Assembly (NCBI GenBank): GCA_913058255.1
Contig: CAJXQU010000008.1
Location: 1 to 32,478, forward strand
From: an uncultured Pseudomonadota bacterium
GTDB taxonomy: Bacteria > Pseudomonadota > Gammaproteobacteria > CAJXQU01
Reading direction: 5' to 3'
DNA length: 32,478 bases
The position numbers and the translations under genes are program-made. Every line of letters starts with the position of its first letter. Position 1 is the stretch's first letter. The notes under the pieces were generated by a model that worked only from the letters and a program-made list of their open reading frames with translations, did no database searches and was not told the origin of the DNA. This document shows, piece by piece, positions 15,593 through 24,447 of this stretch.

Positions 15593-17329
15593 ATGTCAGA
15601 TAATTATGATAATGGACACATCGTTCCAGAATGTTCACAAATTATTTACAACGGTTTTCAACGTTATAACAAAAACTTCCATCGCATCACTGATCGTGCT
15701 CATATTCGTTTCATCGAAAGAGACTGGAAAGGTCATCAACAAGATATCGCAGACCGAATAGAGCTCTATGAGAAATCTGCAAGTAGGATAGCTGAATCCG
15801 TTAGAAAATTACTTGAAGGGCATACTCAAGATCAAGAACTCTGGAGTGAAATTAGAACCTTTCTAGGAGAGCGATTAGAAAACATTCCTGACTCCGCATT
15901 TATAAAAACTTTTTTTAACTCCATCACTCGTCGCGTATTTGAATCAGTCGGTGGTACCGTTGGCTATAACCCAAACTTAGAATTTGTTTTTTCAAGTATG
16001 GATGGAAGAACTGAAAAATTAGGCTCACTCACTTTACGACGCTATCCATATTGGGGTTCATTAAAAACTTTATTTAAAAAAAACTTAGAAGAAATTAACT
16101 TCGGTGCAAAGTACTTTAATATAGATTCCAGTGTTGAAGCCATTGCCGACAAAATATCTAACTTCTGTCATAAAAATATAACTGGAAATGATGAGTTCAT
16201 ACGTTTTGAATTTATAGAGTCATTGTTTTATCAATCAGCAAGAGCTTATCTGGTCGGTAGAATTATAAAACGCCATTGTATCATCCCGATAGTGATTGCC
16301 TTTAAAAATACAGATGCCGGTATTACGCACGATGGTGTCTTCATGAGTGAGGAAGAAGTCAGTATCGTCTTCGGATACACACGTTCCTACTACTTTGCCG
16401 ATCCAAGCTCTGTTGAGGCCGCAGTACACTTCCTGAGCTCCATTCTACCCGACAAGCCTGTAGATGAATTGTTCACTGTTCTTGGTCGAGTGAGACAAGG
16501 AAAAAACGAGCGCTACAGAACATTTGCAAAACATCTTAATACCACTGACGATAAATTTGTGCATGCCGATGGTGATAAAGGTTTGGTTATGCTCGTCTTC
16601 AACTTACCATCTTACAACCTCGTATTTAAAGTAATCAGAGATCAGTTTGGCTTTCCAAAAACAATATCTCGCCAAGGTGTGATCGACAAATATCAACTCG
16701 TTTCAAAACATGATCGAGCAGGTAGACTTATCGATACCCAAGCTTTTTTTAAAATAGAATTCCCTGCTGATCGTTTCAGTGATGAACTGATTGAAGAGCT
16801 ATTAACTAAAGCTAAGAATTCCGTTGAATTGAAAGGTAATAAACTAATATTCAAACATATTTATGCAGAACGCTATGTCAGACCACTAAACCTTTATATA
16901 AAAGAAGTCAGTAAGGAAGATGCTGAATTGGCTATTTTAGATTATGGACAAGCATTAAAAGATCTAGCACAAACCAATATTTTTCCCGGTGATTTGTTAC
17001 TTAAAAATTTTGGGGTTACCCACCATAAGCGTGTCGTATTCTATGATTATGATGAAGTTGCACTAATCACTGAATGTAATTTTAGGGCCATACCTGAGGC
17101 CAATAATGATAACGATGAGATGCGTGCTGGTACGTGGTATCACGTTAGTGATAACGATATTTTCCCTGAAGAGCACCTGAAGTTTTTAGCTATGAATAAA
17201 GACTTACGTTCACTCTTTATGGAGGTTCATAATGAGTTACTAACTGTCGAATATTGGAGAAATATTAAGGCTCGCCAACTCGCTGGAGAAGTGTCAGCCG
17301 TCATCCCCTATTCTCGTTCGGCCCTATGA
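15593..17329 (+). CDS. aceK: Isocitrate dehydrogenase kinase/phosphatase AceK
   Basis: Bifunctional enzyme that phosphorylates Icd to divert isocitrate into the glyoxylate shunt and dephosphorylates it to restore TCA flux. At 578 residues it equals the E. coli length. The C-terminal kinase-like half shows PGDLLLKNFGVT, then FYDYDEVALI as the metal-binding Asp motif. The gene directly follows icd, unlike the E. coli aceBAK operon; the glyoxylate enzymes AceA and AceB are not in the window. GGAGAAG lies about 7 bases before ATG. The separate FNR-type box suggests control independent of icd. Confidence 0.97.
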   Translation: MSDNYDNGHIVPECSQIIYNGFQRYNKNFHRITDRAHIRFIERDWKGHQQDIADRIELYEKSASRIAESVRKLLEGHTQDQELWSEIRTFLGERLENIPDSAFIKTFFNSITRRVFESVGGTVGYNPNLEFVFSSMDGRTEKLGSLTLRRYPYWGSLKTLFKKNLEEINFGAKYFNIDSSVEAIADKISNFCHKNITGNDEFIRFEFIESLFYQSARAYLVGRIIKRHCIIPIVIAFKNTDAGITHDGVFMSEEEVSIVFGYTRSYYFADPSSVEAAVHFLSSILPDKPVDELFTVLGRVRQGKNERYRTFAKHLNTTDDKFVHADGDKGLVMLVFNLPSYNLVFKVIRDQFGFPKTISRQGVIDKYQLVSKHDRAGRLIDTQAFFKIEFPADRFSDELIEELLTKAKNSVELKGNKLIFKHIYAERYVRPLNLYIKEVSKEDAELAILDYGQALKDLAQTNIFPGDLLLKNFGVTHHKRVVFYDYDEVALITECNFRAIPEANNDNDEMRAGTWYHVSDNDIFPEEHLKFLAMNKDLRSLFMEVHNELLTVEYWRNIKARQLAGEVSAVIPYSRSAL

Positions 17330-17354
17330 AAAATACCTGAGGAGTAATCACCCA

Positions 17355-17726
17355 ATGGAACATGTCGCAATACTCGGAGCCAGCAATAATCCGTCTCGCG
17401 ACTCTTATAAAGCCCAAGTTCAATTAGTAGAACAAGGTCATAAAGTCTATCCTGTCTCTCTAAAAGAAAAAGAAATTTTAGGTGTAGAAGCTTATCAGTC
17501 TTTACAAGATATCGAGCAACAATTAGATACCATCACCGTGTATATAAATTCTCAATATTTTCACAAACTGCTTAATGATATTATTAACTTGAAACCACGA
17601 CGAGTTATTTTCAACCCCGGCTCTGAGGCGATCAAAGAAATGAAGTTATTAACAGAAGCTGGCATCATTGTTCAAGAAGCTTGTACCTTAGTTTTACTTT
17701 CCATCAATCAGTTTGAAGAATATTAA
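17355..17726 (+). CDS. CoA-binding domain protein (YccU-like)
   Basis: A 123-residue single Rossmann-like CoA_binding_2 domain. It has the nucleotide loop AILGASNNPSRDSYKA, the GHKVYPVSLKEKEILGVEAY strand-turn, DTITVYIN, FNPGSEA, and a conserved cysteine in EACTLVLL near the end. Proteins of this type bind CoA but lack the catalytic domains of succinyl-CoA synthetases; their role is unknown. It starts 26 bases after aceK with GAGGAG upstream and is probably in the aceK operon. Confidence 0.88.
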   Translation: MEHVAILGASNNPSRDSYKAQVQLVEQGHKVYPVSLKEKEILGVEAYQSLQDIEQQLDTITVYINSQYFHKLLNDIINLKPRRVIFNPGSEAIKEMKLLTEAGIIVQEACTLVLLSINQFEEY

Positions 17727-17977
17727 ATATAAGGAAATTCTGCTTCATTAAAAAATATCTCTATTGAGTTCAATATTTACAATCGGTTTTTTATGCTTAA
17801 ATATTAGTTACCTTTTTTAATATTCCAATTATAACTTGATAGAGATTATCTAATAATTTTTTGTGTGTAACTAAAGGTAGAATATTTTGGGTAGGAAACA
17901 AGTGAGCACTGACATTAATTTCCTTTTAATTACTTTTCCAATCAAGAATTATCACCGAAAGGTAACGTTAATTAAGG

Positions 17978-18952
17978 TTATCTAAACCATTCAACTGCGG
18001 CTTTGATCGCTTCGCTTGCTGAACGATATTGATATCCTAGTTCTGTCTTGGCTTTATCACTAGAAAAATACATTTTCTTTCTCGACATACGCACACCATC
18101 AACCGTCACTTTGGGTTCAACTCCATTCGTGAGCCTTGTCCAAGCTTCACTTATGTAGGCAATTGGCATGACTACCGAGTGAGCTAATCTAATTTTCGGC
18201 GGTTTTTGATCGGTTAGCCTCGCAATTAAGCTTAGAATGTCTTTCAAGCTCATATCTTCCCCACCTAAGATATAACGCTCCCCTATTCGTCCTTTATCAA
18301 AAGCAAGAAGATGCCCCCTCGCTACGTCTTCCACGTGGGCTAAATTTAAACCTGTATCTACATATGCTGGAGTTCTTCCATTTACCGCATCGAGAATCAT
18401 TCTACCTGTTGGTGTCGGTTTAATATCACCCGGGCCAATAGGTGTTGAAGGGTTAACAATAATAATCGGTAGGCTTTGCTCATTAATCAAGTTCCGCACA
18501 GCTTGCTCAGCAAGATATTTTGATCGTTTATAATGACCTACCATATTTTCTAAAGAAACGGGTGTTTCTTCACATGAGGGCGTTCCATCGGTATTTATGC
18601 CTAATGTTGCAACGCTACTAGTATAAATCATTCTTTCGATACCAGCTTCTGCTGCTGCTAACAAAAGAGTTCGGCTACCTTCTACATTAGTTTTATAAAT
18701 TGCCTTGGGGTTTGGTACCCACAATCGATAATCTGCTGCTACATGGTACAGGTTGCGACAATTTCTAACGGCTACTTTAAGTGATGCCGGATCATTTAAA
18801 TCACCTTCAAAAATTTCCACATCAAGACCTTTCAAGTTTTGACGATCACCATTCGGGCGGGCTAAAACACGAACAGACTCTCCCTTTTCTAATAACAACC
18901 GCGCAACGACCGAGCCAACAAACCCTGTTGCACCAGTAACAAGTGTGGTCAT
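17978..18952 (-). CDS. hpnA: Hopanoid-associated NAD-dependent sugar epimerase HpnA
   Basis: Extended short-chain dehydrogenase/epimerase of 324 residues. It has the nucleotide motif TGATGFVG near the N-terminus, Tyr141-xxx-Lys145 (YKRSK) with Ser112/113 in YTSSVATLG, and NPSTPIGPGD. The length, motifs and tight linkage to hpnN identify HpnA, thought to modify sugar groups of hopanoid head groups, though its exact substrate is not settled. Its ATG overlaps the hpnN stop as ATGA, so it is translationally coupled as the last gene of the hpnN-hpnA unit. Confidence 0.9.
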   Translation of the reverse strand: MTTLVTGATGFVGSVVARLLLEKGESVRVLARPNGDRQNLKGLDVEIFEGDLNDPASLKVAVRNCRNLYHVAADYRLWVPNPKAIYKTNVEGSRTLLLAAAEAGIERMIYTSSVATLGINTDGTPSCEETPVSLENMVGHYKRSKYLAEQAVRNLINEQSLPIIIVNPSTPIGPGDIKPTPTGRMILDAVNGRTPAYVDTGLNLAHVEDVARGHLLAFDKGRIGERYILGGEDMSLKDILSLIARLTDQKPPKIRLAHSVVMPIAYISEAWTRLTNGVEPKVTVDGVRMSRKKMYFSSDKAKTELGYQYRSASEAIKAAVEWFR

Positions 18953-21504
18953 ATTTTTTTATCCGTAATAGATAATAAAGCAGGTAAAACTATCAAGGTC
19001 ACTAACAAGGTAAGTAGTAGCCCGATAGTCAACAATACTCCCATACTGGCGGTACCTTGATGTGGTGAAATCGCAAGATTACCGAAACTACAAGCAGTTG
19101 TCATCGCACTGATAAATACCGCTCGTGCCGTGCTTGTGTTTAATAATGAGCCATTTTCAGGCAAGGCGGTTCTGAAACGATGAAGGACATGAACGGCACT
19201 ATCAACACCGATACCAAGTATTAATGGTAAAGCGATAATATTTGCGAAATTTAATTGAATACCTAGCAAGGTGCTAACGGCGCAGGTTAGCAATCCAGAT
19301 AAAATTAAAGTTCCTAATATTAATAAACTATCCGACTTCTTCTCTAGAAAGATCCATAAAATAAATATGATCATAATAATAGCGAGGCTAAATGCTTGTT
19401 GAAAAGCCTCGATGACAGCCTTACTCGCCTCTAGGTTTATCACCGGTGCACCCGTTGCATTGGGAGCGATCTCACGGACATCATCGACAAAGGTTTCTAG
19501 TGCAATATTATCATCAAGATCCGCTTGCGGAAAAACTTCTACCCTGTAACGTTTCCCCGACTTCCAACGTTCATAAATATCTCGAGGTAAAGAGTCAATA
19601 GTAACCTCTTCGGCCTCTAAGCTTTTATTAAGGCTTTGCAAACGTCCCGGCAAAGATGCAATCAAATTATGCTCCAATCGCTCAAGTTGTTTTGACTCTT
19701 TATTAAGTAGTTTTTCTAAACTCTGATTTAGATTATGTTCAGGTTCCTTAAGCTTAAGAGCCTCCGAGAAATTATGAAGAGATTGTTGCCGTTCTTGATC
19801 AGAAACAGTATTTTTTTCTACCATATCTTCCAAGCTCATAACCAAGCTCAAATCTTCGATTACCGCTAACTTATTCTCTTGTGCCATCGGGATAAAACTA
19901 TGCAATGTAACCACTTCATCAACCGAATCTAACCCTTGTAACCGATCAGCCAAGTTCCCTATTTCAGATTGGACAATATTGATCGATAATGGCGAACGTG
20001 AACTTTCAGCCAATAAATCTTGATATGCTTGTACAGACTCGGTCTCAGGATCCATCAAGTGAACTGGGTTATGATCAAATTCAACTTTAGGTAAAACAGT
20101 TAAGCTGAGCACCCCGAAACCACAAGCCAAGATCGTAATTAATTTAGCGTGTCGGAGCAGTTGTTGCTGGACTAAATTAGTAAACCTTGAGTGTTTGAGA
20201 GCAGTAACCTTATAGGGCAGCAATGTCAACAAAGCGGGCAATATTGTTAGGCTTAAAAATAAACTGATAAACATACCGGTACCTGAGATCAAGCCTAACT
20301 CAGCTACACCAGAATATGCTGTAGGCAAAAATGCATAAAAACCAATCGCCGTCGTAAAAGCACAAAGCAACAAAGAAGCCCCAATATGTTTACCACTAGA
20401 ATTCACTGCCGTATATTGTGATAACTCAACCCTTTGCTCTCGGAAACGTAAGCAGAGGTGGATAGCAAAATCCACTCCTAGACCAATATATAGCACCATG
20501 AAAGCGATAGAAATCATATTCAGCTCACCTATGGCAAATGTCGCAAAAGCAGCTGTCCAGATTAGTCCAACGATCAGTGTCAGCAATGTGGCGAAAACCA
20601 AAGAAAAGGATCGAAGTCCGACAACTAAAATAATAACAACTGCAATCAAAGCGATCAGTCCGCCAGTTTTTGCTCCACGAGAAACACTATCTAATTCTTC
20701 ATAAGACAATGCTACTCCGCCTGTTAATCGAACCTTCGCAGCATAGATTTTTTCCAGTTTCAGCTCATCAACAATGGCTCGTAATTTTTCTATTGCGGGC
20801 TCACCTGGCAACAGTTTTGAATAATCCAGCTTTGGTTGAACTGTGATCACTGCACGACGATCATCACGGTTTGTTTCTCGACCACTCATTAATTCATACC
20901 AAGACATTTGTAATGATTTATTGTCTAAGTGGGCAACAAGAGTTTGGTCTATTGAATTAAAAATACGATCAAGATCAAGCTCTTGTTCTGATGCTTCTAA
21001 AGCTTGGGTTAATGCTGAAAAAAGCCCTCTGGTATTTGGCTCTTTTTGTAACTTTGCTAAAAATGGCTGTACCTCAGCAAGATTTTCTGAAAGGTCTTCA
21101 AGCTCATCAATATCGAGGTAGAGTAAACTATTTTTCCTGAAAAAATCTGAATTTTTTATTTGAAAAATGCTTGAAAAAATCTCATTCTCTTGTCGCAATT
21201 TTTTTGAAAGTGCAATGCTTGCATCCTGAGTTTGATCCGGTGACGGCGACTCAATGACAATAGCGATATTATCTGAAAACTGAGGAAAGGCTCTCTTATA
21301 TTCAATATCATTTTTCCGCCAATCCAGTTCATTAGATAGCATATCAGCGGTATCGGTATTAATACCAAGATTTCCTTTGATATATATGACATTGTAGGCA
21401 GTACATAACAACGCAAAAATTAAAAATAACCAAGCATGTTTTTGTACAACATGTAGCCATTTACCTAATAAATTTTCGACATTCTTTGTAGCGTTCGATA
21501 ACAT
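18949..21504 (-). CDS. hpnN: HpnN hopanoid transporter (RND/MMPL family)
   Basis: Inner-membrane RND-type exporter needed in other bacteria to move hopanoids to the outer membrane. Two repeated halves each have a membrane segment, a large periplasmic loop and a cluster of membrane helices. GLGVDFAIHLCLRFREQR in the first half and LGIGVDSAVHVLHRFR in the second are the paired RND motifs. ATG at 21504 (MLSNATKN) gives 851 residues. The frame is open to 21546, but that extension starts with TTG inside the terminator of the upstream gene, so it is rejected. hpnA overlaps its end by four bases. Confidence 0.92.
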   Translation of the reverse strand: MLSNATKNVENLLGKWLHVVQKHAWLFLIFALLCTAYNVIYIKGNLGINTDTADMLSNELDWRKNDIEYKRAFPQFSDNIAIVIESPSPDQTQDASIALSKKLRQENEIFSSIFQIKNSDFFRKNSLLYLDIDELEDLSENLAEVQPFLAKLQKEPNTRGLFSALTQALEASEQELDLDRIFNSIDQTLVAHLDNKSLQMSWYELMSGRETNRDDRRAVITVQPKLDYSKLLPGEPAIEKLRAIVDELKLEKIYAAKVRLTGGVALSYEELDSVSRGAKTGGLIALIAVVIILVVGLRSFSLVFATLLTLIVGLIWTAAFATFAIGELNMISIAFMVLYIGLGVDFAIHLCLRFREQRVELSQYTAVNSSGKHIGASLLLCAFTTAIGFYAFLPTAYSGVAELGLISGTGMFISLFLSLTILPALLTLLPYKVTALKHSRFTNLVQQQLLRHAKLITILACGFGVLSLTVLPKVEFDHNPVHLMDPETESVQAYQDLLAESSRSPLSINIVQSEIGNLADRLQGLDSVDEVVTLHSFIPMAQENKLAVIEDLSLVMSLEDMVEKNTVSDQERQQSLHNFSEALKLKEPEHNLNQSLEKLLNKESKQLERLEHNLIASLPGRLQSLNKSLEAEEVTIDSLPRDIYERWKSGKRYRVEVFPQADLDDNIALETFVDDVREIAPNATGAPVINLEASKAVIEAFQQAFSLAIIMIIFILWIFLEKKSDSLLILGTLILSGLLTCAVSTLLGIQLNFANIIALPLILGIGVDSAVHVLHRFRTALPENGSLLNTSTARAVFISAMTTACSFGNLAISPHQGTASMGVLLTIGLLLTLLVTLIVLPALLSITDKKI

Positions 21505-21520
21505 ATTTTTCGATACCAAT

Positions 21521-21550
21521 AAAAAAGGCCTGTCGTTTACCGACAAGCCT
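21521..21550 (-). terminator. Intrinsic terminator of the glycine-zipper lipoprotein gene
   Basis: Minus strand: AGGCTTGTCG (complement of 21541-21550), loop GTAAA, CGACAGGCC and then six T (complement of 21521-21526). A 10-bp stem with one G-U pair. It lies between the lipoprotein gene and the hpnN start at 21504, so hpnN needs its own promoter or read-through. Confidence 0.8.
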
Positions 21551-21611
21551 CTATATTGTAACCGAATCTCGTGTTAGTTAGATGGATCTAAGACAGGTTG
21601 ACTAAGTTGAA

Positions 21612-22055
21612 TTAATTCGCCGCTTGCCAACGTCCATTGTATTGACGGCAAGCTGTTCCATAAACAGTTTCTCGACGTCCATCTATCGTCGCATTGGTGC
21701 GGTATTCACGACAAGGGCCTGATGCTGTTTCGTATGTTTGAGTCGGTGTAACTGCATACTGAACACCACTATCTGGATTTTGCCAGCTTGAAGTCGTGCC
21801 TGTACGAGTACTTTCCAATGTACGATTAGTTTTCATAAGATCTAACCCGTCCATACTAGCACCGACTGAACCGCCTATCATCGCACCAGCTAAGGTTCCT
21901 GCGGCTGTTGCGATTAGCTTGCCTTTACCATCACCGATAGTACTACCTAATAGACCGCCCAGTGCTGCGCCTGTGCCGGTTCCTATTTGTTGTTTGTTAC
22001 AGCCGCCCAGAAAAACAAGACTAGAGACTAACGCTAAAGTAATAAATTTTTTCAT
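21612..22055 (-). CDS. Glycine-zipper (17-kDa-antigen-like) lipoprotein
   Basis: A 147-residue outer-membrane-type lipoprotein. Signal peptide with lipobox FLGGC (Cys19). A glycine-zipper region follows (about 24-70: GTGTGAALGGLLGSTIGDG and GTLAGAMIGGSVGASMDG), then a soluble domain with PCREYRTNATIDGRRETVYGTACRQ as in the Rickettsia 17-kDa antigen/SlyB-like family. ATG at 22055 has AGGA at ideal spacing; the longer frame to 22166 lacks a ribosome site. The role is probably envelope integrity. It has its own terminator and an inverted repeat in its leader (22090-22117), so it is separately regulated between mlaA and hpnN. Confidence 0.85.
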   Translation of the reverse strand: MKKFITLALVSSLVFLGGCNKQQIGTGTGAALGGLLGSTIGDGKGKLIATAAGTLAGAMIGGSVGASMDGLDLMKTNRTLESTRTGTTSSWQNPDSGVQYAVTPTQTYETASGPCREYRTNATIDGRRETVYGTACRQYNGRWQAAN

Positions 22056-22089
22056 GAGATTGTCCTCACATATTGTGTTTGAGAATAAT

Positions 22090-22117
22090 ATTTTCACCTT
22101 TAAATTCTGGTGAAAAT
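22090..22117. promoter_or_regulatory. Perfect 9-bp inverted repeat in the lipoprotein leader
   Basis: ATTTTCACC (22090-22098), 10 bases, GGTGAAAAT (22109-22117), flanked by GAGA and TCTC that nearly extend it. It lies 35-62 bases before the lipoprotein start codon. It could be an operator or an mRNA stem-loop. Confidence 0.55.
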
Positions 22118-22239
22118 TCTCGCACTCAGTGCCTGAATGTATCCTTAATATCGCTATGTGAGACATCCAGAGTGTCGACCAGTTTCGGATTTTTTTAGTG
22201 ATAGTTATGTTCTAACCTTTAAAGCACTATCTAAAATTC

Positions 22240-23010
22240 TTACTCAATAATCAGAACGTCTTCGTCTAAGCTAGCACTCTCTTCATCATCAAAAAAATCT
22301 TCAAACTCTTCAACAGGAGGGTTGCCATCGTAAATTAGAGACGTTCGGTGCTGCCGATAAGCTTCACGTGTGAAGGCATAAGGGTCCAGCGCAGCAGCAT
22401 CACGGAAATTCGAGGCATCCAATAAATTAGCACGCGTGTTAATCACGTTAACAGCAGTGATTGGAGCAGCAATAGCCGCAGCAAAATAAGTTAGTGGGTT
22501 TAAAAGCGTACTCGTAACAATATCAGGCACATCACGTGTAGAGCTTGGTCCTAATAATGGTAAGTTTAAATAAGCGCCCTCACCCACCCCCCAAGTTCCA
22601 AGTGTTTGACCAAGGTCTTCATCATGTCTAGGAAGTGTTCCATGTCCAGCTGGATCGAATATTCCGCCAATTCCTACGGTACTATTAATGACAAAACGAG
22701 CAGTATCATCTAAACCTTGAGCAAACTTCCCTTGTAAAACATCATTCAAAATGACATTTAAATAGGCAAGGTTACTGAAAAAATTTGTAACGCCTTTCCT
22801 GACTGGCTTAGGTGTAATAGCTACATAGCCTTTAGCAATCGGCTGCAGAATATGTTTATCTAAACCATCATTAAAACCATAGATAGGCCGGTTAAGCCCT
22901 TCCAAAGGATCTGTTTCTTCTCTAACCCCACCTGTCTGACACCCTGTAAGCAAAAGAAACGTGCTCAATAAGATGAAATAGGATAGTACTCTCGATATTT
23001 TTGTTTCCAT
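22240..23010 (-). CDS. mlaA: MlaA (VacJ) family outer-membrane lipoprotein
   Basis: Part of the Mla system that removes misplaced phospholipids from the outer leaflet. It has 256 residues with lipobox LLTGC (Cys24). The family core is clear: DPLEGLNRPIYGFND, ARFVINSTVGIGGIFDPA, EDLGQTLGTWGVGEGAYLNLPLLGPSSTRD and DPYAFTREAYRQHR. An acidic tail (EEFEDFFDDEE...) ends the protein. GAGG lies about 8 bases before ATG. It follows the MlaC-like gene by 41 bases. In a hopanoid gene block the pair may handle hopanoids as well as phospholipids, which is an inference. The inner-membrane MlaFEDB complex is not in the window. Confidence 0.93.
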   Translation of the reverse strand: METKISRVLSYFILLSTFLLLTGCQTGGVREETDPLEGLNRPIYGFNDGLDKHILQPIAKGYVAITPKPVRKGVTNFFSNLAYLNVILNDVLQGKFAQGLDDTARFVINSTVGIGGIFDPAGHGTLPRHDEDLGQTLGTWGVGEGAYLNLPLLGPSSTRDVPDIVTSTLLNPLTYFAAAIAAPITAVNVINTRANLLDASNFRDAAALDPYAFTREAYRQHRTSLIYDGNPPVEEFEDFFDDEESASLDEDVLIIE

Positions 23011-23051
23011 GAAAAGCCTCTAACTCCTGCTCAATATATTTGCCAAAATCA

Positions 23052-23660
23052 TTATGGTTTTATGCCCAGTTTACGTACCTTCTCAAGCAATTTTTTTACC
23101 AAACCATCGAAGCCTTCCGTTTTCATTATTGTGGCATAGTCTGACTTTTTTAGAGAAAGATCACTAACGCCATCTGTTATGACGTTGATTATAAGCCACT
23201 TATCTTCTACTGAGTGCAAAATGTAGTTAAATGATACAAGTCGGTCTTCTGTAACAAATTGCGTTTTCAATACAACTCTTCCTCTCGTCATCATCTCATC
23301 ATTTAAGTATTCAAAAGACTGCCTAGAAAATCTCTTAAACTGTGATGTATAAGTAGCTATGCTCAATTTAGAAAAAACATCAATAAATTGTGATCTTTGT
23401 GCGTTATCAAGCTTTTTCCAATGTCGACCCAAAACAATTCTTGTAATGGTCTTAAAATCAAAACTGGCTAGAACTACTGGTTCTAAGTTGTTGTACCTTG
23501 CTTGATAATTAAGACTACCGCCTTCTTTCATTGACTGAAGCAAACTTTGGTGCAACTTAGCAACCACCTTCTCAGGAGTCGTATCGTTAGCAAAATTCAG
23601 CGAAGAATTTAACATTAAAAGTAAAACAGCGATCAGTTTCATGCCAAATAGTTTAGTCAT
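23052..23660 (-). CDS. MlaC/Ttg2D (HpnM-like) periplasmic lipid-binding protein
   Basis: A periplasmic lipid carrier of 202 residues. The signal peptide ends near NFANDT. The family pattern is visible: TPEKVVAKLHQSLLQSMKEG, FDFKTITRIVLGRHWKKLDNAQRSQFIDVFSKL, YTSQFKRFS, a beta segment VVLKTQFVT, and DKWLIINVITDGVSDLSLKKSDYATIM. Members beside hopanoid genes are called HpnM; those in mla operons are called MlaC. Context here with mlaA and hpnN favours the HpnM type, but sequence alone does not separate them. ATG at 23660 is chosen because it gives a proper signal peptide; an internal ATG at 23642 is possible, and the open frame to 23729 is unlikely. Confidence 0.88.
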   Translation of the reverse strand: MTKLFGMKLIAVLLLMLNSSLNFANDTTPEKVVAKLHQSLLQSMKEGGSLNYQARYNNLEPVVLASFDFKTITRIVLGRHWKKLDNAQRSQFIDVFSKLSIATYTSQFKRFSRQSFEYLNDEMMTRGRVVLKTQFVTEDRLVSFNYILHSVEDKWLIINVITDGVSDLSLKKSDYATIMKTEGFDGLVKKLLEKVRKLGIKP

Positions 23661-23856
23661 GTATTTTGTCTCTGTAGATATCAAGCTATGCTTTATCATC
23701 ACGTAAAAACTTAAATACTTCCTAGCCAATCATGAGTAAAAACGTCTTTTCCAGTTGGATCGTTCACCGCCATAATAACGATAAGCGGATATTATCGACA
23801 TTAACAGGTATAAAGCTCCTGCTATGGGTAAGCCTAGTACCCAAAAAAGGACTCAG

Positions 23857-23862
23857 ATTATA
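23857..23862 (-). promoter_or_regulatory. Candidate -10 box for the mlaC-like/mlaA unit
   Basis: TATAAT on the minus strand, about 200 bases before the MlaC-like start. No good -35 is seen. It lies just downstream of the hairpin at 23908-23932, as expected for a new transcription unit. Confidence 0.3.
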
Positions 23863-23907
23863 GTACAAAATCACCCGTAAATAGATAACAAACATAATAA
23901 ATAATGT

Positions 23908-23932
23908 GCTTTCCTTTATAAAAAGGGAAAGC
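23908..23932 (-). terminator. Candidate terminator downstream of hpnH
   Basis: GCTTTCCTTT pairs with AAGGGAAAGC (10 bp with one G-U) around ATAAA. On the minus strand it is followed by a moderately T-rich ACATTATTTATTATG. Probably ends transcripts from hpnH. Confidence 0.45.
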
Positions 23933-24207
23933 AGCAACCCAACTTAAAGTTTCCATGTAAGCAAGAATCATTTAGAGCCGTACAAAATAACAACAACGGG
24001 ACTGAATAATGGAGCTGTGTAAATGTCCTTCGTGCCACCATATTTCAAGAATCACTTAAGCTATCATAGGGTTTCAAGCTAATTGCAGTGTGTGTTAAAG
24101 CAAGCCAGATGATCTTACTTTGTTCTCGAAACTTTCTAGCCAAAGTACAATCATCGATTCAGACTGATTTCAATGCCGTAAACCCATCAATCTGATCTGT
24201 AGATTGA

Positions 24208-24414
24208 TCAGCGATTAAATTTATATAACGTTTTGGAATTTTCACGATCTAGAGAAGACAACATTTGTTTAACAACATGGGCTTCACTTCTTGCAAGAAT
24301 AATCGTTAACAGCTCAGCTTGTCGCAAATTAGCGACAGAATCATAAGGTCCTGCATCAAAGCTTTCTTTCACACCCCACATGGTGACCAAACAACTCGAA
24401 AAGTGACAAGCCAT
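24208..24414 (-). CDS. Small hypothetical ORF after hpnH, 68 aa
   Basis: A short frame starting 33 bases after the hpnH stop. The product is not recognised. The second half (GPYDSVANLRQAELLTIILA...) looks helical and protein-like, and codon choice resembles the neighbours. There is no clear ribosome site. The frame is the same as hpnH and is open from the hpnH TAA onward (80 codons in all), so it could also be a former or read-through extension. Real-gene status is uncertain. Confidence 0.35.
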   Translation of the reverse strand: MACHFSSCLVTMWGVKESFDAGPYDSVANLRQAELLTIILARSEAHVVKQMLSSLDRENSKTLYKFNR

Positions 24415-24447
24415 AAAACCAGACTTGCCAACAGCAGAGCTCAGCAG

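Larger units (their letters stand above)
23661..24207 (-). other. Long non-coding stretch between MlaC-like gene and hpnH side
   Basis: No gene is visible in about 550 bases. It holds a 10-bp hairpin (23908-23932), a -10-like TATAAT on the minus strand (complement of 23857-23862) that could drive the MlaC-like gene, a 6-bp inverted repeat TGGGTA/TACCCA (23825-23843) just after it, and CTGATC/GATCAG (24190-24209). Confidence 0.5.

Noticed and set aside
17727-17977. Convergent intergenic region between the CoA-binding protein and hpnA
   Set aside because: AT-rich with only weak imperfect repeats; no clear terminator or gene could be supported.
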